Shown piece by piece: positions 14,801 to 27,879 of a stretch of DNA of 64,000 bases. Below the pieces are notes generated by a model that had not been told where the DNA came from, ran no database searches, and was given only the letters and a program-made list of their open reading frames with translations. Every line of letters begins with the position of its first letter. Position 1 is the first letter of the stretch. The translations under genes were made by a program, and so were the position numbers. The stretch comes from Allacma fusca (taxonomy: Eukaryota > Arthropoda > Collembola > Symphypleona > Sminthuridae), in the NCBI GenBank assembly GCA_947179485.1, contig CAMXBY010000011.1, positions 150,023 through 214,022 of the forward strand, in the 5' to 3' direction.

Positions 14801-17800
14801 GTCTATTTAATGTCTTAAGGTATGAGCCTTTCAGGACCTGAAGTCGAAAAAATTATTGAACCATTTATTTTACGAATTTTTTAGAAGAAACCATTTCGCC
14901 ATGTACAATTTTTTATACAATTTGACAAAAAAAATTCAAACAATTTTTTAAAATTCTAAAAGGTGGTTATTTCAGGTTTTTAGGTATGAGCTTTAAGGAT
15001 GTGTAGTCGACAAATTTATCGAACCATTTATTTTACGTGTTTTGTCAAAGCACCTATTTCACCATAATGACCAAAAAAATTATAATTTTTTTAAAAAACT
15101 AAAGTGTGTCTATTTAATGTCTCAAGGTATGAGCCTTTCAGGACCTGAAGTCGAAAAATTATTGAACCATTTATTTTACGAGTTTTGTCAAAGCACCAAT
15201 TTGACCATGCATATCTTCAACACAAAATTATAAAAAAAATATTTTTTTTTTAAAGTCTAAAGTGTGTCTATTTAATGTCTTAAGGTATGAGCCTTTCAGG
15301 ACCTGAAGTCGAAAAAATTATTGAACCATTTATTTTACGAATTTTTTAGAAGAAACCATTTCGCCATGTACAATTTTTTATACAATTTGACAAAACAAAT
15401 CAAACATTTTTTTAGAATTATGGAACGCGCCTTTTTCTTCTCTGCTAGTATGAGGTTTTAGGGAATCAAAGTAAAAAAAATATCGAACAATTTATTTTAC
15501 GAGTTTTGTAAAAAAAACCCGATTTGGCCATGTATACCTTTATACGCAATTTGACAAAAAAAATCAAACAATTTTTTAAAATTGTGGAACGCGTGTTTTT
15601 ATCTTCTGCTGGTATGAGGGTTTAGGGATTCACCGTCGAAAAAAATATCGAACCATTTATTTTACGAGTTTAAAAAAACCATTTGGCCATGTATACCTTT
15701 ATACACAATTTGACAAAAAATTCAAACAATTTTTTAAAATTATGGAACGCGTGTTTTTATCTTCTGCTGGTATGAGGGTTTAGGGATTCACCGCCGAAAA
15801 AAATATCGAACCATTTATTTTACGAGTTTTGTAAAAACAACCATTTGGCCATGTATACCTGTAAACACAATTTAACAAAAAAAATCAAACATTTTTTCAA
15901 ATTATGGCACGTGTGTTTTTCTCCCCCTCTGGTATGAGGTTTTAGGGATTCACAGTCGAAAAAAATGTCGAACCATTTATTTTACGAGTTTTGTAAAAAT
16001 ACCATTGGGCCATGTACACCTTTATACACAATTTGACAAAAAAAATTCAAACAATTTTTTAAAATTCTAAAAGGTGGTTATTTCAGGTTTTTAGGTATGA
16101 GCTTTAAGGATGTGTAGTCGACAAATTTATCGAACCATTTATTTTACGTGTTTTGTCAAAGCACCTATTTCACCATAATGACCAAAAAAATTATAATTTT
16201 TTTAAAAAACTAAAGTGTGTCTATTTAATGTCTCAAGGTATGAGCCTTTCAGGACCTGAAGTCGAAAAATTATTGAACCATTTATTTTACGAGTTTTGTC
16301 AAAGCACCAATTTGACCACGCATATCTTCAACACAAAATTATAAAAAAAAATATTATTTTTTTTAAAGTCTAAAGTGTGTCTATTTAATGTCTTAAGGTA
16401 TGAGCCTTTCAGGACCTGAAGTCGAAAAAATTATTGAACCATTTATTTTACGAATTTTTTAGAAGAAACCATTTCGCCATGTACAATTTTTTATACAATT
16501 TGACAAAAAAAATTCAAACAATTTTTTAAAATTCTAAAAGGTGGTTATTTCAGGTTTTTAGGTATGAGCTTTAAGGATGTGTAGTCGACAAATTTATCGA
16601 ACCATTTATTTTACGTGTTTTGTCAAAGCACCTATTTCACCATAATGACCAAAAAAATTATAATTTTTTTAAAAAACTAAAGTGTGTCTATTTAATGTCT
16701 CAAGGTATGAGCCTTTCAGGACCTGAAGTCGAAAAATTATTGAACCATTTATTTTACGAGTTTTGTCAAAGCACCAATTTGACCATGCATATCTTCAACA
16801 CAAAATTATAAAAAAAAATATTATTTTTTTTAAAGTCTAAAGTGTGTCTATTTAATGTCTTAAGGTATGAGCCTTTCAGGACCTGAAGTCGAAAAAATTA
16901 TTGAACCATTTATTTTACGAATTTTTTAGAAGAAACCATTTCGCCATGTACAATTTTTTATACAATTTGACAAAAAAAATTCAAACAATTTTTTAAAATT
17001 CTAAAAGGTGGTTATTTCAGGTTTTTAGGTATGAGCTTTAAGGATGTGTAGTCGACAAATTTATCGAACCATTTATTTTACGTGTTTTGTCAAAGCACCT
17101 ATTTCACCATAATGACCAAAAAAATTATAATTTTTTTAAAAAACTAAAGTGTGTCTATTTAATGTCTCAAGGTATGAGCCTTTCAGGACCTGAAGTCGAA
17201 AAATTATTGAACCATTTATTTTACGAGTTTTGTCAAAGCACCAATTTGACCATGCATATCTTCAACACAAAATTATAAAAAAAATATTTTTTTTTTAAAG
17301 TCTAAAGTGTGTCTATTTAATGTCTTAAGGTATGAGCCTTTCAGGACCTGAAGTCGAAAAAATTATTGAACCATTTATTTTACGAATTTTTTAGAAGAAA
17401 CCATTTCGCCATGTACAATTTTTTATACAATTTGACAAAACAAATCAAACATTTTTTTAGAATTATGGAACGCGCCTTTTTCTTCTCTGCTAGTATGAGG
17501 TTTTAGGGAATCAAAGTAAAAAAAATATCGAACAATTTATTTTACGAGTTTAAAAAAACCATTTGGCCATGTATACCTTTATACACAATTTGACAAAAAA
17601 TTCAAACAATTTTTTAAAATTATGAAACGCGTGTTTTTATCTTCTGCTGGTATGAGGGTTTAGGGATTCACCGCCGAAAAAAATATCGAACCATTTATTT
17701 TACGAGTTTTGTAAAAACAACCATTTGGCCATGTATACCTGTAAACACAATTTAACAAAAAAAATCAAACATTTTTTCAAATTATGGCACGTGTGTTTTT

Positions 17801-18300
17801 CTCCCCCTCTGGTATGAGGTTTTAGGGATTCACAGTCGAAAAAAATGTCGAACCATTTATTTTACGAGTTTTGTAAAAATACCATTGGGCCATGTACACC
17901 TTTATACACAATTTGACAAAAAAAATTCAAACAATTTTTTAAAATTCTAAAAGGTGGTTATTTCAGGTTTTTAGGTATGAGCTTTAAGGATGTGTAGTCG
18001 ACAAATTTATCGAACCATTTATTTTACGTGTTTTGTCAAAGCACCTATTTCACCATAATGACCAAAAAAATTATAATTTTTTTAAAAAACTAAAGTGTGT
18101 CTATTTAATGTCTCAAGGTATGAGCCTTTCAGGACCTGAAGTCGAAAAATTATTGAACCATTTATTTTACGAGTTTTGTCAAAGCACCAATTTGACCATG
18201 CATATCTTCAACACAAAATTATAAAAAAAATATTTTTTTTTAAAGTCTAAAGTGTGTCTATTTAATGTCTTAAGGTATGAGCCTTTCAGGACCTGAAGTC
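11841..18300 (+). repeat. ~6.6 kb satellite super-repeat, copy 2
   Basis: Tandem copy of the preceding block with the same order of units and the same private variants at matching offsets: ACAATAATGACC near 13,180, GGATTACCCGTCG near 12,475 and ACCACGCATATC near 16,316. It ends near 18,300, where the sequence jumps in mid-monomer from a trimer unit into an ACGCGTG-type monomer, a visible recombination junction. Confidence 0.8.
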
Positions 18301-21150
18301 GAAAAAAATATCGAACCATTTATTTTACGAGTTTAAAAAAAACCATTTGGCCATGTATACCTTTATACACAATTTGACAAAAAATTCAAACAATTTTTTA
18401 AAATTATGGAACGCGTGTTTTTATCTTCTGCTGGTATGAGGGTTTAGGGATTCACCGTCGAAAAAAATATCGAACCATTTATTTTACGAGTTTAAAAAAA
18501 ACCATTTGGCCATGTATACCTTTATACACAATTTGACAAAAAATTCAAACAATTTTTTAAAATTATGGAACGCGTGTTTTTATCTTCTGCTGGTATGAGG
18601 GTTTAGGGATTCACCGCCGAAAAAAATATCGAACCATTTATTTTACGAGTTTTGTAAAAACAACCATTTGGCCATGTATACCTGTAAACACAATTTAACA
18701 AAAAAAATCAAACATTTTTTCAAATTATGGCACGTGTGTTTTTCTCCCCCTCTGGTATGAGGTTTTAGGGATTCACAGTCGAAAAAAATGTCGAACCATT
18801 TATTTTACGAGTTTTGTAAAAATACCATTGGGCCATGTACACCTTTATACACAATTTGACAAAAAAAATTCAAACAATTTTTTAAAATTCTAAAAGGTGG
18901 TTATTTCAGGTTTTTAGGTATGAGCTTTAAGGATGTGTAGTCGACAAATTTATCGAACCATTTATTTTACGTGTTTTGTCAAAGCACCTATTTCACCATA
19001 ATGACCAAAAAAATTATAATTTTTTTAAAAAACTAAAGTGTGTCTATTTAATGTCTCAAGGTATGAGCCTTTCAGGACCTGAAGTCGAAAAATTATTGAA
19101 CCATTTATTTTACGAGTTTTGTCAAAGCACCAATTTGACCACGCATATCTTCAACACAAAATTATAAAAAAAAATATTATTTTTTTTAAAGTCTAAAGTG
19201 TGTCTATTTAATGTCTTAAGGTATGAGCCTTTCAGGACCTGAAGTCGAAAAAATTATTGAACCATTTATTTTACGAATTTTTTAGAAGAAACCATTTCGC
19301 CATGTACAATTTTTTATACAATTTGACAAAAAAAATTCAAACAATTTTTTAAAATTCTAAAAGGTGGTTATTTCAGGTTTTTAGGTATGAGCTTTAAGGA
19401 TGTGTAGTCGACAAATTTATCGAACCATTTATTTTACGTGTTTTGTCAAAGCACCTATTTCACCATAATGACCAAAAAAATTATAATTTTTTTAAAAAAC
19501 TAAAGTGTGTCTATTTAATGTCTCAAGGTATGAGCCTTTCAGGACCTGAAGTCGAAAAATTATTGAACCATTTATTTTACGAGTTTTGTCAAAGCACCAA
19601 TTTGACCATGCATATCTTCAACACAAAATTATAAAAAAAAATATTATTTTTTTTAAAGTCTAAAGTGTGTCTATTTAATGTCTTAAGGTATGAGCCTTTC
19701 AGGACCTGAAGTCGAAAAAATTATTGAACCATTTATTTTACGAATTTTTTAGAAGAAACCATTTCGCCATGTACAATTTTTTATACAATTTGACAAAAAA
19801 AATTCAAACAATTTTTTAAAATTCTAAAAGGTGGTTATTTCAGGTTTTTAGGTATGAGCTTTAAGGATGTGTAGTCGACAAATTTATCGAACCATTTATT
19901 TTACGTGTTTTGTCAAAGCACCTATTTCACCATAATGACCAAAAAAATTATAATTTTTTTAAAAAACTAAAGTGTGTCTATTTAATGTCTCAAGGTATGA
20001 GCCTTTCAGGACCTGAAGTCGAAAAATTATTGAACCATTTATTTTACGAGTTTTGTCAAAGCACCAATTTGACCATGCATATCTTCAACACAAAATTATA
20101 AAAAAAATATTTTTTTTTTAAAGTCTAAAGTGTGTCTATTTAATGTCTTAAGGTATGAGCCTTTCAGGACCTGAAGTCGAAAAAATTATTGAACCATTTA
20201 TTTTACGAATTTTTTAGAAGAAACCATTTCGCCATGTACAATTTTTTATACAATTTGACAAAACAAATCAAACATTTTTTTAGAATTATGGAACGCGCCT
20301 TTTTCTTCTCTGCTAGTATGAGGTTTTAGGGAATCAAAGTAAAAAAAATATCGAACAATTTATTTTACGAGTTTAAAAAAACCATTTGGCCATGTATACC
20401 TTTATACACAATTTGACAAAAAATTCAAACAATTTTTTAAAATTATGAAACGCGTGTTTTTATCTTCTGCTGGTTTGAGGGTTTAGGGATTCACCGCCGA
20501 AAAAAATATCGAACCATTTATTTTACGAGTTTTGTAAAAACAACCATTTGGCCATGTATACCTGTAAACACAATTTAACAAAAAAAATCAAACATTTTTT
20601 CAAATTATGGCACGTGTGTTTTTCTCCCCCTCTGGTATGAGGTTTTAGGGATTCACAGTCGAAAAAAATGTCGAACCATTTATTTTACGAGTTTTGTAAA
20701 AATACCATTGGGCCATGTACACCTTTATACACAATTTGACAAAAAAAATTCAAACAATTTTTTAAAATTCTAAAAGGTGGTTATTTCAGGTTTTTAGGTA
20801 TGAGCTTTAAGGATGTGTAGTCGACAAATTTATCGAACCATTTATTTTACGTGTTTTGTCAAAGCACCTATTTCACCATAATGACCAAAAAAATTATAAT
20901 TTTTTTAAAAAACTAAAGTGTGTCTATTTAATGTCTCAAGGTATGAGCCTTTCAGGACCTGAAGTCGAAAAATTATTGAACCATTTATTTTACGAGTTTT
21001 GTCAAAGCACCAATTTGACCATGCATATCTTCAACACAAAATTATAAAAAAAATATTTTTTTTTAAAGTCTAAAGTGTGTCTATTTAATGTCTTAAGGTA
21101 TGAGCCTTTCAGGACCTGAAGTCGAAAAAATTATTGAACCATTTATTTTA
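18301..21150 (+). repeat. Partial third copy of the super-repeat
   Basis: After the junction near 18,300 the order resumes with the ACCACGCATATC variant unit near 19,140, two further trimers and a 6-monomer gap. This is the same order as at 16.1-18.1 kb (offset about 2,823) and 9.5-11.5 kb. It looks like an unequal-exchange product that lost the first part of the 6.6 kb block. Confidence 0.65.
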
Positions 21151-24100
21151 CGAATTTTTTAGAAGAAACCATTTCGCCATGTACAATTTTTTATACAATT
21201 TGACAAAACAAATCAAACATTTTTTTAGAATTATGGAACGCGCCTTTTTCTTCTCTGCTAGTATGAGGTTTTAGTGAATCAAAGTAAAAAAAATATCGAA
21301 CAATTTATTTTACGAGTTTTGTAAAAAAAACCCGATTTGGCCATGTATACCTTTATACGCAATTTGACAAAAAAAATCAAACAATTTTTTAAAATTGTGG
21401 AACGCGTGTTTTTATCTTCTGCTGGTATGAGGGTTTAGGGATTCACCGTCGAAAAAAATATCGAACCATTTATTTTACGAGTTTAAAAAAACCATTTGGC
21501 CATGTATACCTTTATACACAATTTGACAAAAAATTCAAACAATTTTTTAAAATTATGAAACGCGTGTTTTTATCTTCTGCTGGTATGAGGGTTTAGGGAT
21601 TCACCGCCGAAAAAAATATCGAACCATTTATTTTACGAGTTTTGTAAAAACAACCATTTGGCCATGTATACCTGTAAACACAATTTAACAAAAAAAATCA
21701 AACATTTTTTCAAATTATGGCACGTGTGTTTTTCTCCCCCTCTGGTATGAGGTTTTAGGGATTCACAGTCGAAAAAAATGTCGAACCATTTATTTTACGA
21801 GTTTTGTAAAAATACCATTGGGCCATGTACACCTTTATACACAATTTGACAAAAAAAATTCAAACAATTTTTTAAAATTCTAAAAGGTGGTTATTTCAGG
21901 TTTTTAGGTATGAGCTTTAAGGATGTGTAGTCGACAAATTTATCGAACCATTTATTTTACGTGTTTTGTCAAAGCACCTATTTCACCATAATGACCAAAA
22001 AAATTATAATTTTTTTAAAAAACTAAAGTGTGTCTATTTAATGTCTCAAGGTATGAGCCTTTCAGGACCTGAAGTCGAAAAATTATTGAACCATTTATTT
22101 TACGAGTTTTGTCAAAGCACCAATTTGACCATGCATATCTTCAACACAAAATTATAAAAAAAAATATTATTTTTTTTAAAGTCTAAAGTGTGTCTATTTA
22201 ATGTCTTAAGGTATGAGCCTTTCAGGACCTGAAGTCGAAAAAATTATTGAACCATTTATTTTACGAATTTTTTAGAAGAAACCATTTCGCCATGTACAAT
22301 TTTTTATACAATTTGACAAAAAAAATTCAAACAATTTTTTAAAATTCTAAAAGGTGGTTATTTCAGGTTTTTAGGTATGAGCTTTAAGGATGTGTAGTCG
22401 ACAAATTTATCGAACCATTTATTTTACGTGTTTTGTCAAAGCACCTATTTCACCATAATGACCAAAAAAATTATAATTTTTTTAAAAAACTAAAGTGTGT
22501 CTATTTAATGTCTCAAGGTATGAGCCTTTCAGGACCTGAAGTCGAAAAATTATTGAACCATTTATTTTACGAGTTTTGTCAAAGCACCAATTTGACCATG
22601 CATATCTTCAACACAAAATTATAAAAAAAATATTTTTTTTTTAAAGTCTAAAGTGTGTCTATTTAATGTCTTAAGGTATGAGCCTTTCAGGACCTGAAGT
22701 CGAAAAAATTATTGAACCATTTATTTTACGAATTTTTTAGAAGAAACCATTTCGCCATGTACAATTTTTTATACAATTTGACAAAACAAATCAAACATTT
22801 TTTTAGAATTATGGAACGCGCCTTTTTCTTCTCTGCTAGTATGAGGTTTTAGGGAATCAAAGTAAAAAAAATATCGAACAATTTATTTTACGAGTTTTGT
22901 AAAAAAAACCCGATTTGGCCATGTATACCTTTATACGCAATTTGACAAAAAAAATCAAACAATTTTTTAAAATTGTGGAACGCGTGTTTTTATCTTCTGC
23001 TGGTATGACGGTTTAGGGATTCACCGTCGAAAAAAATATCGAACCATTTATTTTACGAGTTTAAAAAAACCATTTGGCCATGTATACCTTTATACACAAT
23101 TTGACAAAAAATTCAAACAATTTTTTAAAATTATGGAACGCGTGTTTTTATCTTCTGCTGGTATGAGGGTTTAGGGATTCACCGCCGAAAAAAATATCGA
23201 ACCATTTATTTTACGAGTTTTGTAAAAACAACCATTTGGCCATGTATACCTGTAAACACAATTTAACAAAAAAAATCAAACATTTTTTCAAATTATGGAA
23301 CGTGTGTTTTTCTCCCCCTCTGGTATGAGGTTTTAGGGATTCACAGTCGAAAAAAATGTCGAACCATTTATTTTACGAGTTTTGTAAAAATACCATTGGG
23401 CCATGTACACCTTTATACACAATTTGACAAAAAAAATTCAAACAATTTTTTAAAATTCTAAAAGGTGGTTATTTCAGGTTTTTAGGTATGAGCTTTAAGG
23501 ATGTGTAGTCGACAAATTTATCGAACCATTTATTTTACGTGTTTTGTCAAAGCACCTATTTCACCATAATGACCAAAAAAATTATAATTTTTTTAAAAAA
23601 CTAAAGTGTGTCTATTTAATGTCTCAAGGTATGAGCCTTTCAGGACCTGAAGTCGAAAAATTATTGAACCATTTATTTTACGAGTTTTGTCAAAGCACCA
23701 ATTTGACCATGCATATCTTCAACACAAAATTATAAAAAAAAATATTATTTTTTTTAAAGTCTAAAGTGTGTCTATTTAATGTCTTAAGGTATGATCCTTT
23801 CAGGACCTGAAGTCGAAAAAATTATTGAACCATTTATTTTACGAATTTTTTAGAAGAAACCATTTCGCCATGTACAATTTTTTATACAATTTGACAAAAC
23901 AAATCAAACATTTTTTTAGAATTATGGAACGCGCCTTTTTCTTCTCTGCTAGTATGAGGTTTTAGGGAATCAAAGTAAAAAAAATATCGAACCATTTATT
24001 TTACGAGTTTTGTAAAAAAACCCGATTTGGCCATGTATACCTTTATACGCAATTTGACAAAAAAAATCAAACGATTTTTTAAAATTGTGGAACGCGTGTT

Positions 24101-24699
24101 TTTATCTTCTGCTGGTATGAGGGTTTAGGGATTCACCGTCGAAAAAAATATCGAACCATTTATTTTACGAGTTAAAAAAAAACCATTTGGCCATGTATAC
24201 CTTTATACACAATTTGACAAAAAATTCAAACAATTTTTTAAAATTATGGAACGCGTGTTTTTATCTTCTGCTGGTATGAGGGTGTAGGGATTCACCGTCG
24301 AAAAAAATATCGAACCATTTATTTTACGAGTTTAAAAAAAACCATTTGGCCATGTATACCTTTATACACAATTTGACAAAAAATTCAAACAATTTTTTAA
24401 AATTATGGAACGCGTGTTTTTATCTTCTGCTGGTATGAGGGTTTAGGGATTCACCGCCGAAAAAAATATCGAACCATTTATTTTACGAGTTTTGTAAAAA
24501 CAACCATTTGGCCATGTATACCTGTAAACACAATTTAACAAAAAAAATCAAACATTTTTTCAAATTATGGCACGTGTTTTTTTCTCCCCCTCTGGTACGA
24601 GGTTTTAGGGATTCACAGTCGAATAAAATGTCGAACCATTTATTTTACGAGTTTTGTAAAAATACCATTGGGCCATGTACACCTTTATACACAATTTGA

Positions 24700-27020
24700 C
24701 AAAAAAAATCAAACAATTTTTTAAAATTCTAAAAGGTGGTTATTTCAGGTTTTTAGGTATGAGCTTTAAGGATGTGTAGTCGACAAATTTATCGAACCAT
24801 TTATTTTACGTGTTTTGTCAAAGCACCTATTTCACCATAATGACCAAAAAAATTATAATTTTTTTAAAAAACTAAAGTGTGTCTATTTAATGTCTCAAGG
24901 TATGAGCCTTTCAGGACCTGAAGTCGAAAAATTATTGAACCATTTATTTTACGAGTTTTGTCAAAGCACCAATTTGACCATGCATATCTTCAACACAAAA
25001 TTATAAAAAAAAATATTATTTTTTTTAAAGTCTAAAGTGTGTCTATTTAATGTCTTAAGGTATGAGCCTTTCAGGACCTGAAGTCGAAAAAATTATTGAA
25101 CCATTTATTTTACGAATTTTTTAGAAGAAACCATTTCGCCATGTACAATTTTTTATACAATTTGACAAAAAAAATTCAAACAATTTTTTAAAATTCTAAA
25201 AGGTGGTTATTTCAGGTTTTTAGGTATGAGCTTTAAGGATGTGTAGTCGAAAAATTTATCGAACTATTTATTTTACGTGTTTTGTCAAAGCACCTATTTC
25301 ACCATAATGACCAAAAAAATTATAATTTTTTTAAAAAACTAAAGTGTGTCTATTTAATGTCTCAAGGTATGAGCCTTTCAGGACCTGAAGTCGAAAAATT
25401 ATTGAACCATTTATTTTACGAGTTTTGTCAAAGCACCAATTTGACCATGCATATCTTCAACACAAAATTATAAAAAAAATATTATTTTTTTTAAAGTCTA
25501 AAGTGTGTCTATTTAATGTCTTAAGGTATGAGCCTTTCAGGACCTGAAGTCGAAAAAATTATTGAACCATTTATTTTACGAATTTTTTAGAAGAAACCAT
25601 TTCGCCATGTACAATTTTTTATACAATTTGACAAAAAAAATTCAAACAATTTTTTAAAATTCTAAAAGGTGGTTATTTCAGGTTTTTAGGTATGAGCTTT
25701 AAGGATGTGTAGTCGACAAATTTATCGAACCATTTATTTTACGTGTTTTGTCAAAGCACCTATTTCACCATAATGACCAAAAAAATTATAATTTTTTTAA
25801 AAAACTAAAGTGTGTCTATTTAATGTCTCAAGGTATGAGCCTTTCAGGACCTGAAGTCGAAAAATTATTGAACCATTTATTTTACGAGTTTTGTCAAAGC
25901 ACCAATTTGACCATGCATATCTTCAACACAAAATTATAAAAAAAAATATTATTTTTTTTAAAGTCTAAAGTGTGTCTATTTAATGTCTTAAGGTATGAGC
26001 CTTTCAGGACCTGAAGTCGAAAAAATTATTGAACCATTTATTTTACGAATTTTTTAGAAGAAACCATTTCGCCATGTACAATTTTTTATACAATTTGACA
26101 AAAAAAATTCAAACAATTTTTTAAAATTCTAAAAGGTGGTTATTTCAGGTTTTTAGGTATGAGCTTTAAGGATGTGTAGTCGACAAATTTATCGAACCAT
26201 TTATTTTACGTGTTTTGTCAAAGCACCTATTTCACCATAATGACCAAAAAAATTATAATTTTTTTAAAAAACTAAAGTGTGTCTATTTAATGTCTCAAGG
26301 TATGAGCCTTTCAGGACCTGAAGTCGAAAAATTATTGAACCATTTATTTTACGAGTTTTGTCAAAGCACCAATTTGACCATGCATATCTTCAACACAAAA
26401 TTATAAAAAAAAATATTATTTTTTTTAAAGTCTAAAGTGTGTCTATTTAATGTCTTAAGGTATGAGCCTTTCAGGACCTGAAGTCGAAAAAATTATTGAA
26501 CCATTTATTTTACGAATTTTTTAGAAGAAACCATTTCGCCATGTACAATTTTTTATACAATTTGACAAAAAAAATTCAAACAATTTTTTAAAATTCTAAA
26601 AGGTGGTTATTTCAGGTTTTTAGGTATGAGCTTTAAGGATGTGTAGTCGACAAATTTATCGAACCATTTATTTTACGTGTTTTGTCAAAGCACCTATTTC
26701 ACCATAATGACCAAAAAAATTATAATTTTTTTAAAAAACTAAAGTGTGTCTATTTAATGTCTCAAGGTATGAGCCTTTCAGGACCTGAAGTCGAAAAATT
26801 ATTGAACCATTTATTTTACGAGTTTTGTCAAAGCACCAATTTGACCATGCATATCTTCAACACAAAATTATAAAAAAAAAAATTATTTTTTTTAAAGTCT
26901 AAAGTGTGTCTATTTAATGTCTTAAGGTATGAGCCTTTCAGGACCTGAAGTCGAAAAAATTATTGAACCATTTATTTTACGAATTTTTTAGAAGAAACCA
27001 TTTCGCCATGTACAATTTTT
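24700..27020 (+). repeat. Run of 467-bp trimeric satellite units
   Basis: Five successive 467-bp units (diagnostic dimer at about 24,815, 25,282, 25,748, 26,215 and 26,682). Each unit is three monomers distinguishable by ACGTGTTTTGTCAAAGCACC, ACGAGTTTTGTCAAAGCACC and ACGAATTTTTTAGAAGAAACC. Spacing varies by only one base, through A-tract length. Confidence 0.9.
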
Positions 27021-27879
27021 TATACAATTTGACAAAACAAATCAAACATTTTTTTAGAATTATGGAACGCGCCTTTTTCTTCTCTGCTAGTATGAGGTTT
27101 TAGGGAATCAAAGTAAAAAAAATATCGAACCATTTATTTTACGAGTTTTGTAAAAAAACCGATTTGGCCATGTATACCTTTATACGCAATTTGACAAAAA
27201 AAATCAAACAATTTTTTAAAATTGTGGAACGCGTGTTTTTATCTTCTGCTGGTATGAGGGTTTAGGAATTCACCGTCGAAAAAAATATCGAACCATTTAT
27301 TTTACGAGTTAAAAAAAACCATTTGGCCATGTATACCTTTATACACAATTTGACAAAAAATTCAAACAATTTTTTAAAATTATGGAACGCGTGTTTTTAT
27401 CTTCTGCTGGTATGAGGGTTTAGGGATTCACCGTCGAAAAAAATATCGAACCATTTATTTTACGAGTTTAAAAAAAACCATTTGGCCGTGTATACCTTTA
27501 TACACAATTTGACAAAAAATTCAAACAATTTTTTAAAATTATGGAACGCGTGTTTTTATCTTCTGCTGGTATGAGGGTTTAGGGATTCACCGCCGAAAAA
27601 AATATCGAACCATTTATTTTACGAGTTTTGTAAAAACAACCATTTGGCCATGTATACCTGTAAACACAATTTAACAAAAAAAAATCAAACATTTTTTCAA
27701 ATTATGGCACGTGTGTTTTTCTCCCCCTCTGGTATGAGGTTTTAGGGATTCACAGTCGAAAAAAATGTCGAACCATTTATTTTACGAGTTTTGTAAAAAT
27801 ACCATTGGGCCATGTACACCTTTATACACAATTTGACAAAAAAAATTCAAACAATTTTTTAAAATTCTAAAAGGTGGTT

